The translations under genes and the position numbers were made by a program. 64,000 bases of DNA. It comes from Caldilineaceae bacterium (GTDB lineage: Bacteria > Chloroflexota > Anaerolineae > Caldilineales > Caldilineaceae). The notes beneath the pieces were generated by a model that worked only from the letters and a program-made list of their open reading frames with translations, was not told where the DNA came from and ran no database searches. Location: positions 62,001 through 126,000 of the forward strand of contig JAJDTL010000028.1 of the NCBI GenBank assembly GCA_022827195.1, read 5' to 3'. This document shows, one piece after another, positions 1 through 9,581 of this stretch; the first letter of the stretch is position 1, and each line of letters opens with the position of its first letter.

Positions 1-627
1 CGTGTTGACGAGCGAGCGGACCAGCCCCTCGTACGCGGCCCGGTTGGGAAAGACGTCGGGAATGCCGCTGCGGGGCATGTCCTCGAAGACGACGGGGCGG
101 TAGCTCTTCAGCCCGGTGCGTCGACCGGCCCAGAACGGGCTGCTTGCGCTGAGCGCGAGGAGATGCGGCAGCATGTAGCGGAGGACGTTCATCGTGTCGA
201 TGGCGAAATCGGGGTCGTCCAGACCGACGTGGACGTGCATGCCGAAGATGAGCATACGCCGGGCGAGCAGCTGCATCCGCTCAAGCGCGCCCTGGTAACG
301 CGGGAAAGGCGTTATCTCCTGATCCGACCAGTTGCTCATGGGATGCGTGGAGGCGGCGACGATATCGACGCCTTTCTCGTGCGCCAGGCGGCTGATGAAG
401 GCGCGTTGACGCAACAGTTCCTCTTTGGCTTCGGCGGCCGTGGCGCAGATCGGTGTGCCGAGCTCCACCATGGATTGGTGCAGTTCCGGCTTGACCTCCC
501 GCTCCACCATCACCATTTTGTCGTTTTCGATCAACTGGGTAATGAAGGAACGAAGCAGCCCGCTCTCCGGATCGACGACCTGATACTCCTCCTCGATTCC
601 GAGCGTCAATTGGGGACGTGCAATCAT
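1..627 (-). CDS. GCS2-family carboxylate-amine ligase, N-terminal part (runs off the window)
   Basis: The first 209 codons are present and the frame is still open at base 1. The protein begins [19 protein letters not shown], the typical opening of the YbdK/GCS2 glutamate-cysteine-ligase-like family, and carries the HVHVG strand motif ([10 protein letters not shown]) and ASSPFW. These enzymes use ATP to join a carboxylate to an amine; the true substrates are often unknown. The ATG overlaps the stop of the upstream paralogue as ATGA (624-627), so the two are probably translationally coupled. It forms an operon with an ATP-grasp ligase. Family certain; substrate unknown. Confidence 0.9.
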   Translation of the reverse strand, partial: MIARPQLTLGIEEEYQVVDPESGLLRSFITQLIENDKMVMVEREVKPELHQSMVELGTPICATAAEAKEELLRQRAFISRLAHEKGVDIVAASTHPMSNWSDQEITPFPRYQGALERMQLLARRMLIFGMHVHVGLDDPDFAIDTMNVLRYMLPHLLALSASSPFWAGRRTGLKSYRPVVFEDMPRSGIPDVFPNRAAYEGLVRSLVNT

Positions 628-1799
628 AGAGCGTTCTCCGTCTGCGAAACAAGAAAATCAACCACAGCCTTGCCGTCCTCCCCGCTCTCGCGCCAGACCT
701 GGCGTTGCTGGTCGGAACTGGCCCCGCGCGCGATGATCGTTTCGACATGCTCAACTTCAGCGCGGCAGTTGAGCCGGTCCAGCACCGGGTCGACACGTTC
801 GAGCAGTTCGTGCAGCAGATCACCGATGGGGACCTCCTGCTCGATGCCGAAGTCGAGCAGATTCCCCTGCAAACCGTATCGCACCGCCCGCCACTTGTTC
901 TCGGCGATCAACGTACGTTCGTAGAGACGGAACGACATGTTGCGATGGCGTAACTCGACCATCCAGGCGACGGTGGACTGGATCAGGGCGGCGACGGCCA
1001 GCACATCATCGATCTCCGGCAGCGCGTCGCAGACGCGAATCTCCAGAGCCGGCCGGCCCGCGGCGTCAGGGGGCCCGCTTCGCTCGCCGCTTTCTCCATC
1101 ACTTTGCCTCCGGTGTTCGAGGGGGCGGATATCCCACCAGATCGCTTCAGGGTCGGAGATGCTGTTTGTTCGCAGAAGGGTATCGACGTAGCTGAGATAG
1201 TGGTTGTAGCTACGGAACGCGTTCGGGATCCCGGTGCGCGGCAACGCGTCGAGCAGAACCGAGCGATGGCTTGCCAGCCCCGTATCGCGGCCCTGCCAGA
1301 AGGGTGAGGAGTTGGCAAGGCAGAGGATGTGGGGCAGCAGATACCGCATCGCGTTCATCACATCGATGACCAGGTTGCGGTCGCCGAGACTGACGCGGAC
1401 GGTCATGCCGAAGGCGAGCAGCCGCCGGGCGACGAACTGGGTGTCCTCAATCAGCGCGCGGTAGCGGGGCGACTCCTCCTCGTGCACGCGCTCCCAAAGG
1501 CTGAAGGGATGGGCGCCTGCGGCCATCAATTTGAGGCCGTGCGAGGCTGCAAGTTCTCGCATCGAGCGGCGGCGGCGCAACAGCTCGCCGCGCACCCGCT
1601 TCACATCCCGGCAGACCGGCGTTCCCACGACGGGGACAACAAACGCCAGGTCGGAGGCACGTGAGGACTCTTCGCTCTCCTCGTGGAGCGTCAGCCCCTG
1701 CGCGGTGGCGAAGCCGCGCAACTCGCGGCTGTCGGGATCGACGAACTGGTACTCTTCTTCAATACTGATGCTGAATGATGGCTGGCTGTAGTCGGTCAT
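624..1799 (-). CDS. GCS2-family carboxylate-amine ligase paralogue with altered active-site strand
   Basis: 391 residues from the ATG at 1799 ([19 protein letters not shown]). The IEEEYQ opening and the ANSSPFW segment place it in the same family as the downstream gene. The usual HxHxG strand reads TVRVSLGD here, so both histidines kept by the neighbour (HVHVG) are missing. It may be catalytically changed or act as a partner subunit; that is inference. An upstream in-frame extension exists to 2150, but family alignment at IEEE and the neighbouring ATP-grasp gene favour the 1799 start. Confidence 0.88.
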   Translation of the reverse strand: MTDYSQPSFSISIEEEYQFVDPDSRELRGFATAQGLTLHEESEESSRASDLAFVVPVVGTPVCRDVKRVRGELLRRRRSMRELAASHGLKLMAAGAHPFSLWERVHEEESPRYRALIEDTQFVARRLLAFGMTVRVSLGDRNLVIDVMNAMRYLLPHILCLANSSPFWQGRDTGLASHRSVLLDALPRTGIPNAFRSYNHYLSYVDTLLRTNSISDPEAIWWDIRPLEHRRQSDGESGERSGPPDAAGRPALEIRVCDALPEIDDVLAVAALIQSTVAWMVELRHRNMSFRLYERTLIAENKWRAVRYGLQGNLLDFGIEQEVPIGDLLHELLERVDPVLDRLNCRAEVEHVETIIARGASSDQQRQVWRESGEDGKAVVDFLVSQTENAL

Positions 1800-1885
1800 G
1801 GCTCGCTCTCTGTCTCTCATCGCAGCGCGGGTCGGCACTCCATCAAGTAATGGTCCTGGAGAGAAGCGTTGCGTTTGCGCCCCTG

Positions 1886-3265
1886 TCAATTGCCTTTGTC
1901 CACGATCACAAATACCGGCACGATTGAGCCGCCGCCGGCTGTAACGTTCAGGAGCGTTTCGCTGCTCAGTCTGCACAGACAGCCGTGAACGTGCCCGCCT
2001 CGGAAGAGGAACGGGTCCGAATCGACCAGCCGGCGGTCGATTTCCACGGCGCCTTGCGGGTTCAACGCGGGAAAGGCCTCGGATGCGATCTGCACGCGCT
2101 CCTGGACGACCACCGGTTCGTCGACCGCGCGGGCGAGGGCCGCGTCCCACTCGCCCTGCTCCGTCTCCCAGCCGATGCGAACGCCTTTGCCGCCGTATTC
2201 GTCGTTCGGCTTGAGCACCAGTCTTTCACGGTTGGCGCTGACCCAAGGCAGCAGATCGATCGGGTTTCCGGCCGGGTCAAGCGTGGCGCGTGCCTCCACA
2301 GTGCGCGTCCAGGGAATGTGGGCGCGGAGCAGGCGTTGCTCGGCTTCTGTCAACAGATGGGCGTTGCGCTCGTCGCTGGCAACTGCGAAACTAGCCTTCT
2401 TGTGCAGCAGCTTGCAACTGAACGGATTCACGACACAGGCGGCGCCAGCGCGCAGCGCATCGACGATCGGGTGATCCAAACCGTAACGAAGCAGCAGCTC
2501 ACTCGTCAGCACACGCTTGTAAACGAAGTCGACCTCATTGCCCTTGGCATACAGCCGGCCACGCCGGAACTCCATCTCATCGGGCGTGCAGGTGACCGAA
2601 GAGATGTTGAATTCGGCGAATTCATCTGCAAAAAGCTGGAACTCGCTGGCGGTTGGCACGCCTTGCCAGTCGACGATCGCAACGTCGGGCAACTTGCCGC
2701 GATTGCCGCGCCATTCGTGGTAGACGCGCAGGAATTCATCGATGGCAGGTCTTCTGCTGGGCAGCGTTCGCAGCGCGTACCGTTGCCCGAACGCCCGCAT
2801 GACGGGCAACTCCAGGAAGAGGCTGCCGAGTACATCCGAATAGGCCATCGAGGCCGGGCTTTCGCCATTAATCTCGACATAGCTTAAGCTGCGGGTACCG
2901 TCTTGGTTGCGGGCGTAGAAGCTATCCAATCGTGCGGTTGGGATCGCCCCGTCGTAGCCCTGCTCAATTTGGAACAGCTCCTCTTCTTCCGGCGTCGCAT
3001 GAATCTGGGCCCGCAGCTTGTCATCTTCGAGCATCAGCCGCGCCAGACGGTCGAATATGCGGGCAATCAGCTCCGTGCGCACGGCCAGAAAGCGCCATTC
3101 GGGCGGCGTGTAAAGCAGCGGCCGCAGGACCGTACAGATCAGGCGCTCGCCGAAGACCATGCCTCTTGCCGCCATGCGGGCGGTTAGTATTGCCCAGCTG
3201 TCATCGGCGAGGTCAGGGCGGTCGAGGAGGTCATGGTAGAAGGAGACAGCGGCTGATGCACTCAT
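1886..3265 (-). CDS. Circularly permuted type-2 ATP-grasp protein
   Basis: 459 residues. It resembles the circularly permuted ATP-grasp proteins found beside GCS2 ligases. Visible ATP-grasp elements include [14 protein letters not shown] (about 285-300), the lysine/glycine loop [17 protein letters not shown] (about 350-366) and a following VVVQERV strand. Such proteins form amide or peptide bonds through acyl-phosphates. It sits 86 bases upstream of two GCS2 genes and 14 bases downstream of a small unknown gene on the same strand, so all four probably make or modify one peptide-like product. The product cannot be named from the sequence. Confidence 0.85.
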   Translation of the reverse strand: MSASAAVSFYHDLLDRPDLADDSWAILTARMAARGMVFGERLICTVLRPLLYTPPEWRFLAVRTELIARIFDRLARLMLEDDKLRAQIHATPEEEELFQIEQGYDGAIPTARLDSFYARNQDGTRSLSYVEINGESPASMAYSDVLGSLFLELPVMRAFGQRYALRTLPSRRPAIDEFLRVYHEWRGNRGKLPDVAIVDWQGVPTASEFQLFADEFAEFNISSVTCTPDEMEFRRGRLYAKGNEVDFVYKRVLTSELLLRYGLDHPIVDALRAGAACVVNPFSCKLLHKKASFAVASDERNAHLLTEAEQRLLRAHIPWTRTVEARATLDPAGNPIDLLPWVSANRERLVLKPNDEYGGKGVRIGWETEQGEWDAALARAVDEPVVVQERVQIASEAFPALNPQGAVEIDRRLVDSDPFLFRGGHVHGCLCRLSSETLLNVTAGGGSIVPVFVIVDKGN

Positions 3266-3279
3266 GCTGGCGGTGGATC

Positions 3280-3672
3280 TCAGGTATTCCCGAAGCCGAA
3301 TCCGGGCTCGCCGGCCTCCGGGTCGCGAAACGTAAGCGTCAGGTCGAAGCTGCGATGGTCTACCGGCTGCGCCTTCCTGTCCAGCCCGACGGAAAGCAGG
3401 GCCTCCACCCGGTAGATCTGGTCAGGCAAGACGGGGGCCTTCAGATGAAACGTGTTGTCGAGGCGGGTATCGGTCTGCGCTAGCAGCACGAGGCTGTTGT
3501 TTTCGCTGCCGTCGGGGTTGTAGACGATCAGCTCAACGTTGGGCGCTTCGTCCTCCATTCGTGCGGGCAACCAGATCCGAACCCACAGCCGGCGCAGGTC
3601 CGGATAAGGATAGATTAGGATCCGCTCGAAACGCAGCGGCGCATCCGCCTCAAACAGGTCTATTTGGGTCAT
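3280..3672 (-). CDS. Small hypothetical protein leading the amidoligase operon
   Basis: About 130 residues from [18 protein letters not shown]; an ATG at 3693 would add seven residues. There is no signal peptide or membrane segment. Alternating hydrophobic and polar residues ([30 protein letters not shown]) suggest a beta-rich, possibly sandwich-like fold. It lies 14 bases upstream of the ATP-grasp gene and is probably the first gene of that operon. I do not recognise the family. Function unknown; a carrier or substrate-binding role would be guesswork. Confidence 0.65.
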   Translation of the reverse strand: MTQIDLFEADAPLRFERILIYPYPDLRRLWVRIWLPARMEDEAPNVELIVYNPDGSENNSLVLLAQTDTRLDNTFHLKAPVLPDQIYRVEALLSVGLDRKAQPVDHRSFDLTLTFRDPEAGEPGFGFGNT

Positions 3673-3854
3673 TGTCTCTTGCCACTGGTTCATAGCTCTT
3701 GGCCGGACCGATGCTGGCCGGCCGGCTGTGGCAGCGCTCGGAATGGGTCGCTTGCATGCCCAGGCGGGCAAGTTTATGCTTTGAAAGGTCCAGTTCGCGG
3801 GGGCATGATGCCTCCGGCGCCGGTTGATAGTTAAGTATAACAGGAACAGACGCC

Positions 3855-5111
3855 TTGAAACACCTGAAAATCCTGGCTGATGACGTGACCGGAGCCGCCG
3901 ATACGGCGGCACGCTGCCGGCAGTTTGGGATGCCGGCAACCATCTTTCTTGGCGTTCCTGCATCTCCGCTGCCGCCCGGGGCGCTCGCCTTCACCTCCGA
4001 CTCGCGCCATCTTCGACCCGAGGAGGCCGCGCGGCGAACACGCGAGGTTGCTGCGTCGATACCGGCATCGGACGCGCGCTGGTACAAGAAGATCGATTCA
4101 ACCGTGCGGGGCAACATTGGCAGCGAAGTCGATGCCCTGCTGGACCTGCTGGACGAGCCCGCCGCCGTCGTCTGCCCGGCCTTTCCGGCCCACGATCGCG
4201 GCCTGCGTGACGGTTATCTGGAGGCTCCTGGATTCGCGCCGCGGGATGTTCACTTACCCTCCCTCCTGTGCCGGCAGAGCCGTTATCCTGTTGGCGCGAT
4301 CCCGTTACCGGATGTACGGGGGGGAGAGTTGGCGGCGCAGATGAAGTGTGCGCAGCAGGAGATTGCCGGCGCCGCAGACTCGCGGCGCTTGCTCCTGGTT
4401 GTAGACGCGCTGTCGGAAGAAGACCTGGACTGCGTGGTGCGGGCGCAGCAGGAGGCGCTGCCGGACGCACTGTTGTGCGGCAGCGCTGGACTGGCGGGGG
4501 CTCTGGCGCGTCGAATCGGCCCGCAGGCCGGCTTGCCGGAGGCGGGCAGTGTGGGCCTGCCCGCTACGCAGGATATACAGCCCAGAATTCGGACTGCCCT
4601 GCTGGTCATGGGCAGCGGCAGCCGGGCCGCCCACCGACAGATCGCCTTTCTGCTCGATACCGGGTCTAAATTGCAAACGGGACAGCAGTCCCGTGGCAGT
4701 GGGCCGCAACTCTCCGTTAGCCGGATGCTCGTGTCCCCGGAGACCGGCCCGGACGCCGTCGCCGCCCTGGACCCGGCGCAGGGCGTCTGGCTCTTGCAGC
4801 AGCCGCTTCCGGCGCCGGGCGCGGTACTGGAGGGTAAGGAGGCGCGGCGGCGCGCCGATCATCTTGCCGGCATCGGCGCGGCCGCCTTTGAACGGAGGCG
4901 ACCCGATCTTCTCGTTCTGGTTGGTGGCGATACGGCGATGCCGATCCTGGAGCGTCTGGGCGTGGAGCGCCTTACGGTCACGCGCGAGCTTTTGCCGGGC
5001 ATGCCTCTATGCAGCGCCGTGATTGGCGGTCGGCCTGCGCTTGTCTCGATCAAGCCGGGAAACTTCGGTGGGAGGGATACGCTCTTGCAGCTGCTGGCCG
5101 TTGCCGGCTGA
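3855..5111 (+). CDS. Four-carbon acid sugar kinase family protein (DUF1537; DtnK/OtnK type)
   Basis: 418 residues. The N-terminus LKILADDVTGAADTA matches the ADD(L/V)TGA signature of the DUF1537 sugar-acid kinases, and the C-terminal VLVGGDTAMPILE matches their nucleotide-binding glycine motif. Known members phosphorylate D-threonate, erythronate or related C4 acids, usually beside a PdxA-type dehydrogenase. Such a dehydrogenase is encoded by the convergent operon at 6364. The start is TTG at 3855 with an AGGAACAG ribosome site 5-12 bases upstream. Substrate is inferred from family and neighbours. Confidence 0.9.
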   Translation: MKHLKILADDVTGAADTAARCRQFGMPATIFLGVPASPLPPGALAFTSDSRHLRPEEAARRTREVAASIPASDARWYKKIDSTVRGNIGSEVDALLDLLDEPAAVVCPAFPAHDRGLRDGYLEAPGFAPRDVHLPSLLCRQSRYPVGAIPLPDVRGGELAAQMKCAQQEIAGAADSRRLLLVVDALSEEDLDCVVRAQQEALPDALLCGSAGLAGALARRIGPQAGLPEAGSVGLPATQDIQPRIRTALLVMGSGSRAAHRQIAFLLDTGSKLQTGQQSRGSGPQLSVSRMLVSPETGPDAVAALDPAQGVWLLQQPLPAPGAVLEGKEARRRADHLAGIGAAAFERRRPDLLVLVGGDTAMPILERLGVERLTVTRELLPGMPLCSAVIGGRPALVSIKPGNFGGRDTLLQLLAVAG

Positions 5112-5182
5112 GCGCAGGTTTCCAATTTGAAAGCCGGGCACGATGCTCCGTGCTGAGGAAAATGTGCGCAGCGAAGCCTGCA

Positions 5183-6367
5183 CTATCTCAACGCGTTGAT
5201 GTTCTCCCGCACTTTCAGAATTGCGCTGGCGATGTCGTCCATCTCGTCAGGCTCGGCCAGGAGGAGATTCTGGCTCAGCGAAACTGTCTGCTCGCATAGC
5301 AGCTCGCTGTTCGGGCAAGGCGTCACGCGGCTGAAGGGCTCAGCTAAGGGAGGTTGGCGGTAGAGGGGGTAGGGATAGACCGGCGACGCGGGAATGTTCT
5401 CGGCGCGCAGCGCGGCGATGAAATCGCGGCGCGGCAGGCCGCCGAAACGCTCGGCATCATATCGGATCAGAAAGAGATGATGGGCGTGGGCGTCGGCGCG
5501 GGGATCCCAGCGCTGGGGCGACAGCCCGTCGACCTCGGCCAGAAAGCTGCGAAGGCGGCGGGCGTTGCTCATACGACGTTGCAACTGGTCGTCGAGGCGG
5601 GACAGACCCGCAGACAGGACCGCCGCGTGCCAGCCGCTGAGGCGCAGGTTTGTGCCAAGGTTGGGATGCTCATAGCCGTCGCCGCTGCGCCGCCGGCCGC
5701 AGTTGACTATGCTCCACAACAGCTCGGCCAGGTCATCGTCGTTGGTCAGAAGCGCGCCGCCTTCGCCGGCGGTCAGATTCTTGCTGGTCTGGAAGCTGAA
5801 GGAGCCGACCGTGCCCAGCGCGCCGACCGGCTGACCCCGCCAGCTACTACCGTGAGCGTGGGCCGCGTCTTCAATCACGACCAGATTGTGCCGGCGCGCC
5901 AGCGGCAGCAGGCTGTCTAAGTCGACCGAAAGGCCGCCGAAGTGGACCGGTATGACCGCCTTCGTACGCGGGTTGACGGCCGCTTCTACGGCTGAAACGG
6001 ATAGATTCCAGGTCTCCAGGTCGACGTCCACGAAGACTGGGGTAGCGCCGACAATGCGCACGGCCGCCGCGGTCGCGATGAAGGTGTACGGCGGCACAAT
6101 CACTTCATCGCCGCGTCCGATGCCGAGGGCCCGCAGCGCTGTCTCCAACGTGGTCGTGCCGTTTACTGCGGTGACACAGAATCGGGCGGCGTGGCGGGCG
6201 GCAAAGGCGTTCTCAAAGTCGGCCACAGCCGCATCGTAGCCGCCCCATTCGCCCCGTTCGAGCACTGCCATCAGCCCGGATTGCTCGCTTTCATCCCACT
6301 GCGGCCAGCCCGGCCAGGGCCGGTTGCGCGCTGGTTCGCCGCCGTGAATCGCCAGTGTGGTGCTCAT
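5183..6367 (-). CDS. DegT/DnrJ/EryC1-family PLP-dependent aminotransferase
   Basis: 394 residues from the ATG at 6367 (MSTTLAIHGGEPARNRPWP), the standard opening of this family. The PLP-binding aspartate is in VIEDAAHAHGSS and the Schiff-base lysine in FQTSKNLTAGEGG. Members transaminate keto-sugars or inososes. The start overlaps the stop of the PdxA-like gene as ATGA (6364-6367). Its coupling to sugar-acid catabolic genes is unusual, because these enzymes are mostly known from sugar-nucleotide or aminocyclitol synthesis. Substrate unknown. Confidence 0.9.
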   Translation of the reverse strand: MSTTLAIHGGEPARNRPWPGWPQWDESEQSGLMAVLERGEWGGYDAAVADFENAFAARHAARFCVTAVNGTTTLETALRALGIGRGDEVIVPPYTFIATAAAVRIVGATPVFVDVDLETWNLSVSAVEAAVNPRTKAVIPVHFGGLSVDLDSLLPLARRHNLVVIEDAAHAHGSSWRGQPVGALGTVGSFSFQTSKNLTAGEGGALLTNDDDLAELLWSIVNCGRRRSGDGYEHPNLGTNLRLSGWHAAVLSAGLSRLDDQLQRRMSNARRLRSFLAEVDGLSPQRWDPRADAHAHHLFLIRYDAERFGGLPRRDFIAALRAENIPASPVYPYPLYRQPPLAEPFSRVTPCPNSELLCEQTVSLSQNLLLAEPDEMDDIASAILKVRENINALR

Positions 6368-7428
6368 CGCGCAGACTCCTGAGAGGGTGAACCTTGCGGA
6401 CCCTGGGAACCTACCATCTGCGCGCACAGTTCCAGAGCTCGCTTCAGCGCTCGCGGATTGGCTTTGCCCTGTCCCGCGATATCGAAGGCTGTTCCGTGCG
6501 CCGGGGTTGTAATCGGAATGGGCAGGCCGCCGTGGACGGTGACACCCCTCTCAAAGCCGAGGAGTTTCATCGCGATCTGCCCCTGGTCGTGGTACATGGT
6601 TACGACGCCGTCGAACTCGCCGCGGCGCGCCCGCACGAAGACGGTATCGGGAGGAAACGGCCCTGCCGCGGCGATGTCCTCCTCCTGGGCGGCTTCGACC
6701 GCGGGGCGGATCGTCTCGATCTCTTCGCTGCCGAAAAGGCCGCCCTCGCCGGCGTGGGGATTGAGACCGGCGACCGCGATGCGCGGCACCGGCAGGCCGC
6801 TGCTGCGGATGGTGTGGTGGAGCAGGCGTATGGCGGGGAGGATCTCATCGACTGCGATGCGCTCGCACGCGACGCGCAGGGGTACGTGGGAGCTGACGCG
6901 CGCGGTCCACAGGCCGTCCAGCGTGTTGACCTCGCCGACATAGCCGCTGACGCCGAGACGCTCGGCGAAGTAGCGCAATTCGTCCTCATGACGGCTGCCG
7001 GCTGCGTACATTGCCTGTTTGTTCAGGGAGGCGTAACAGATGCCATCGATAGCGCCGGACCGCGCCAGCTGCGCTGCGAAGTCCAGCGTCTGCAGTACGT
7101 AACGGCCAGCGGCCTCGCTTACCCGGCCAGGCGAATGCGCATCAGGCGAGAATGAAGGACCGGTCAGGAGCGACTGTGCCTGGCCCGCGCGGGCCAGTTC
7201 GCCGGAATCGTTGCAGTGCGGCAGGTCGAGCGGGACACCGGCGCACTCTGCACCCCATTTCAACACCCAGGGATCGCCGATAACGACGATTTCCACGTCG
7301 CCCAACGGCGAAGAGCGGCTGTCAAAAGCGTCTGCTTCAGCCAGAACGCGGGCCGAGACCTCCGGCCCAATCCCGCAAGGATCACCGAGCAGGAGCGCGA
7401 GGCGGCATTTTCCGTTCGGCAGGCTCAT
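6364..7428 (-). CDS. PdxA-family 4-phospho-acid dehydrogenase (PdxA2-like)
   Basis: 354 residues, normal PdxA length. Opens LALLLGDPCGIGPEV. Metal-site segments are visible: RHEDELRYFAERLG, GLNPHAGEGGLFG and the MYHDQGQIAMKLLGF/PAHGTAFDIAGQGKANP region. PdxA makes a vitamin B6 precursor, but PdxA2 paralogues next to DUF1537 kinases oxidise 4-phospho-threonate or -erythronate, giving a keto acid that decarboxylates to DHAP. The kinase at 3855 and the lack of other B6 genes favour the catabolic role. Start and stop both overlap neighbours by ATGA, so a three-gene translational unit is likely. Confidence 0.88.
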   Translation of the reverse strand: MSLPNGKCRLALLLGDPCGIGPEVSARVLAEADAFDSRSSPLGDVEIVVIGDPWVLKWGAECAGVPLDLPHCNDSGELARAGQAQSLLTGPSFSPDAHSPGRVSEAAGRYVLQTLDFAAQLARSGAIDGICYASLNKQAMYAAGSRHEDELRYFAERLGVSGYVGEVNTLDGLWTARVSSHVPLRVACERIAVDEILPAIRLLHHTIRSSGLPVPRIAVAGLNPHAGEGGLFGSEEIETIRPAVEAAQEEDIAAAGPFPPDTVFVRARRGEFDGVVTMYHDQGQIAMKLLGFERGVTVHGGLPIPITTPAHGTAFDIAGQGKANPRALKRALELCAQMVGSQGPQGSPSQESAR

Positions 7429-8750
7429 GCGTACTCAAGCACCGGTTCCAACTGCCACGGTGTCTGCATGACACCGTGCGTGAAGGAGAGGGGTGCTTCA
7501 CCGGTGACGGTGAGGCGTGGATGCGCTTCGACCTCTTCGCGCAGGCTGGGGCTGACGTAGAAATCCTCCAGGCTCAGCGTGTCGCGGACGAAGACCATTT
7601 TGGCCGCGTCCTGCGGTTCGGCGCAGATGCGCAGGGCCACCTGCAGCGCGCGCTCGTCGTCGGCGAAGGTGAGCGGCAGATGGGAACGGGTGGCGCTGAA
7701 GATGCCGGAGGTCACGGCGTTCATATAGGTCGCCTGCCAGTCGATCTTGCGGAAGACCCGGGCCGTGGTAACGTTGGCCAGTCCGAGGCCGGAGACATTG
7801 CCGTGGGTCTCTTCGGTCAGGTCGAGGACGGTGATGATGGCCACGTCCACCTTGCCGAAGTTTTCGGGCTGGCGGGGGATGCTCAGGCGGCTGATGACGT
7901 TGGTGTCCATGCCGGTGCCGGATATATTCTTGCCCAGGTCGCGTACGACCAGTACGTCCACCGCCGCGAAGGGTATCTGCGCCAGGTAGTCCTTGGCCTT
8001 GACCAGCAGGTCGGCCTCCCGTTGCGTGCCGACCTCAGCAGCGGTCAGGCCGGCGATCAGCCCTGTGTCTTCGAAGGCGTTTTCGACCGGGCAGATGGCG
8101 CCGCGAAAGTTCGTATTTGCCTCGTAAACGCGCGCGGCCGGCTCCAGGTAGATTTGGAAATTCCTGCCGCCGCCGCTGTGCATCATCGAGGCGCCGTGCT
8201 GCTTGCCCCAGCCGATGACGCACATCTTGGAGGGGCCGCTTTCGAGGTGGCTGCGGAAATCGGTGTGCGGCTTTATGCGGCTGATCAGGATCGAATGGTC
8301 GGCGGTGATCGAGTCTCTGCCCTGGCAGACTGCCGGTCCGTTGGGGATGCGACCAATTTCCACCACCTCCATCGTGGCGCGGATTTCGACGCCGATCGCC
8401 TCTTCGGTCACGCCCATGCCGGCAAGGATCTCTCTTTGGCCTTCTACAGTGGCGCCTCCGTGGCTTCCCATCGCAGGAACGACGTACGGCTTCATGCCGG
8501 CGGCCTTGAGGTGGTCGGCCGCGGCGCGCACGATGCGGGCGAGGTTGGCGATTCCGCGGCTGCCTGCGCCAATCGCGACCGAATCGCCCGGCTGCATTGG
8601 GGCCATGATGCCGCTCTCGGTTAAGGCCTCGCCCACGGCGGCGTGTATGTCGTCGACCTGGGGTGTGTCAAAAGTCTGATGAACGGCCAGCAGCGTTTCG
8701 GGCAGCGCGGCCGGGAAGCGAATATCCTGAATCTCTTCAAGCAGGTTCAT
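7425..8750 (-). CDS. LarA-like (DUF2088) racemase/epimerase family protein
   Basis: 441 residues. The DUF2088 domain, the N-terminal part of nickel-dependent lactate racemase LarA, is suggested by GAGSRGIANL, PAMGSHGGATVEGQ and RIKPHTDFRSHLESGPSKM. LarA homologues interconvert alpha-hydroxy acids using a nickel-pincer cofactor, and many act on acids other than lactate. In this operon an aldonate or C4 hydroxy-acid epimerase role is reasonable. ATG at 8750 with GGGAG ten bases upstream. No lar cofactor-synthesis genes are in this window. Family likely; reaction uncertain. Confidence 0.75.
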   Translation of the reverse strand: MNLLEEIQDIRFPAALPETLLAVHQTFDTPQVDDIHAAVGEALTESGIMAPMQPGDSVAIGAGSRGIANLARIVRAAADHLKAAGMKPYVVPAMGSHGGATVEGQREILAGMGVTEEAIGVEIRATMEVVEIGRIPNGPAVCQGRDSITADHSILISRIKPHTDFRSHLESGPSKMCVIGWGKQHGASMMHSGGGRNFQIYLEPAARVYEANTNFRGAICPVENAFEDTGLIAGLTAAEVGTQREADLLVKAKDYLAQIPFAAVDVLVVRDLGKNISGTGMDTNVISRLSIPRQPENFGKVDVAIITVLDLTEETHGNVSGLGLANVTTARVFRKIDWQATYMNAVTSGIFSATRSHLPLTFADDERALQVALRICAEPQDAAKMVFVRDTLSLEDFYVSPSLREEVEAHPRLTVTGEAPLSFTHGVMQTPWQLEPVLEYA

Positions 8751-8806
8751 ATCGGTTCTCCCACAATGCTAAAACGACACGAAGAATACAAGGAATTTCG
8801 GCTACA

Positions 8807-9484
8807 CTAAGAAGACTTCACCTTTGAAACAATCTCGCGCAGGAGCCCTTCGAAATCGTCGGTTGCCGCGGTGAATGAATCGGATGCGATTACCAGCGGA
8901 GCGCCGAATACGACGATCTCGGCGCCCATTTCCAACGTCTCTATCGCCTGCTCGACCGTGAGACCGCCGACGGCCTGGACGGGGATTTCGACGGCGGCGA
9001 GGATGGCGGGCAGATCGTCGAGGGGGCTGAGGCCGGGGATCATATTGCGCTCATCGAAGCCGGTGTGGACGATGATGACGTCGACGCCCATCTCCTGCGC
9101 CTCTTTGGCCCGGCCAACTTTGTCGGGGCAGAGCATCACATCGCACATCACTTTGCCGCCGTAGCGCTGCGCCATCTTGACCTGTTCGATGATGCTGGCA
9201 TCGTGGGCGACGCCCATGACGACGACATAGTCGGCGCCGGCCTGGAACATCATCTCCGCTTCGAGGCCGGCACCGTCCATGGTCTTGAGGTCGGCCACAA
9301 TCGGATGGTCTGGGAAGGCATCGTGCATGGCGCGGACGCTGTGCAGCCCTTCGGCGAGGATCAGCGGCGTGCCGGCCTCCAGCCAGTCGACACCGGCGCG
9401 CACGGCCGCGCCGGCCATGTCCAACGCTTCGTCAATTGATGTCACGTCCAGGGAAACCTGGATGATCGGCTCTTTCTTCGACAA
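8807..9484 (-). CDS. HPS/KGPDC-like decarboxylase or aldolase of the OMPDC superfamily
   Basis: About 225 residues, one alpha/beta barrel. The diagnostic DxKxxD motif is present (VADLKTMDGAG), as are the strands DWLEAGTPLI, VMCDVML and VQAVGGLTVEQA. Relatives are 3-hexulose-6-phosphate synthase and 3-keto-gulonate-6-phosphate decarboxylase. Beside a PdxA-like dehydrogenase it could decarboxylate the 3-keto phosphate. Two TTG starts are possible; 9484 is preferred because GGAG lies seven bases upstream, whereas TTG at 9499 has no ribosome site. Exact substrate not determinable. Confidence 0.83.
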   Translation of the reverse strand: MSKKEPIIQVSLDVTSIDEALDMAGAAVRAGVDWLEAGTPLILAEGLHSVRAMHDAFPDHPIVADLKTMDGAGLEAEMMFQAGADYVVVMGVAHDASIIEQVKMAQRYGGKVMCDVMLCPDKVGRAKEAQEMGVDVIIVHTGFDERNMIPGLSPLDDLPAILAAVEIPVQAVGGLTVEQAIETLEMGAEIVVFGAPLVIASDSFTAATDDFEGLLREIVSKVKSS

Positions 9485-9581
9485 GAGAGAACTCCGCAAA
9501 GGGTGGAAAACGAAATGCTTACGTAAGATTGCTCTGCCGAAACGGCCGCATCAGGCGGGTCTGCAATGGTTGCAGCCCCTT

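Noticed and set aside
163..924. Long plus-strand frame opposite the two GCS2 genes
   Set aside because: It lies antisense to clearly recognisable GCS2 coding sequence, has arginine-rich and low-complexity composition, and matches no family.
3831..3841. TATAAC as a -10 box for the sugar-acid kinase
   Set aside because: It is too close to the start (the ribosome site would overlap the transcription start) and has no -35 at proper spacing.
6364..7428. Vitamin B6 biosynthetic PdxA
   Set aside because: No other B6 gene is nearby, and the DUF1537 kinase and LarA-like neighbours point to sugar-acid catabolism.
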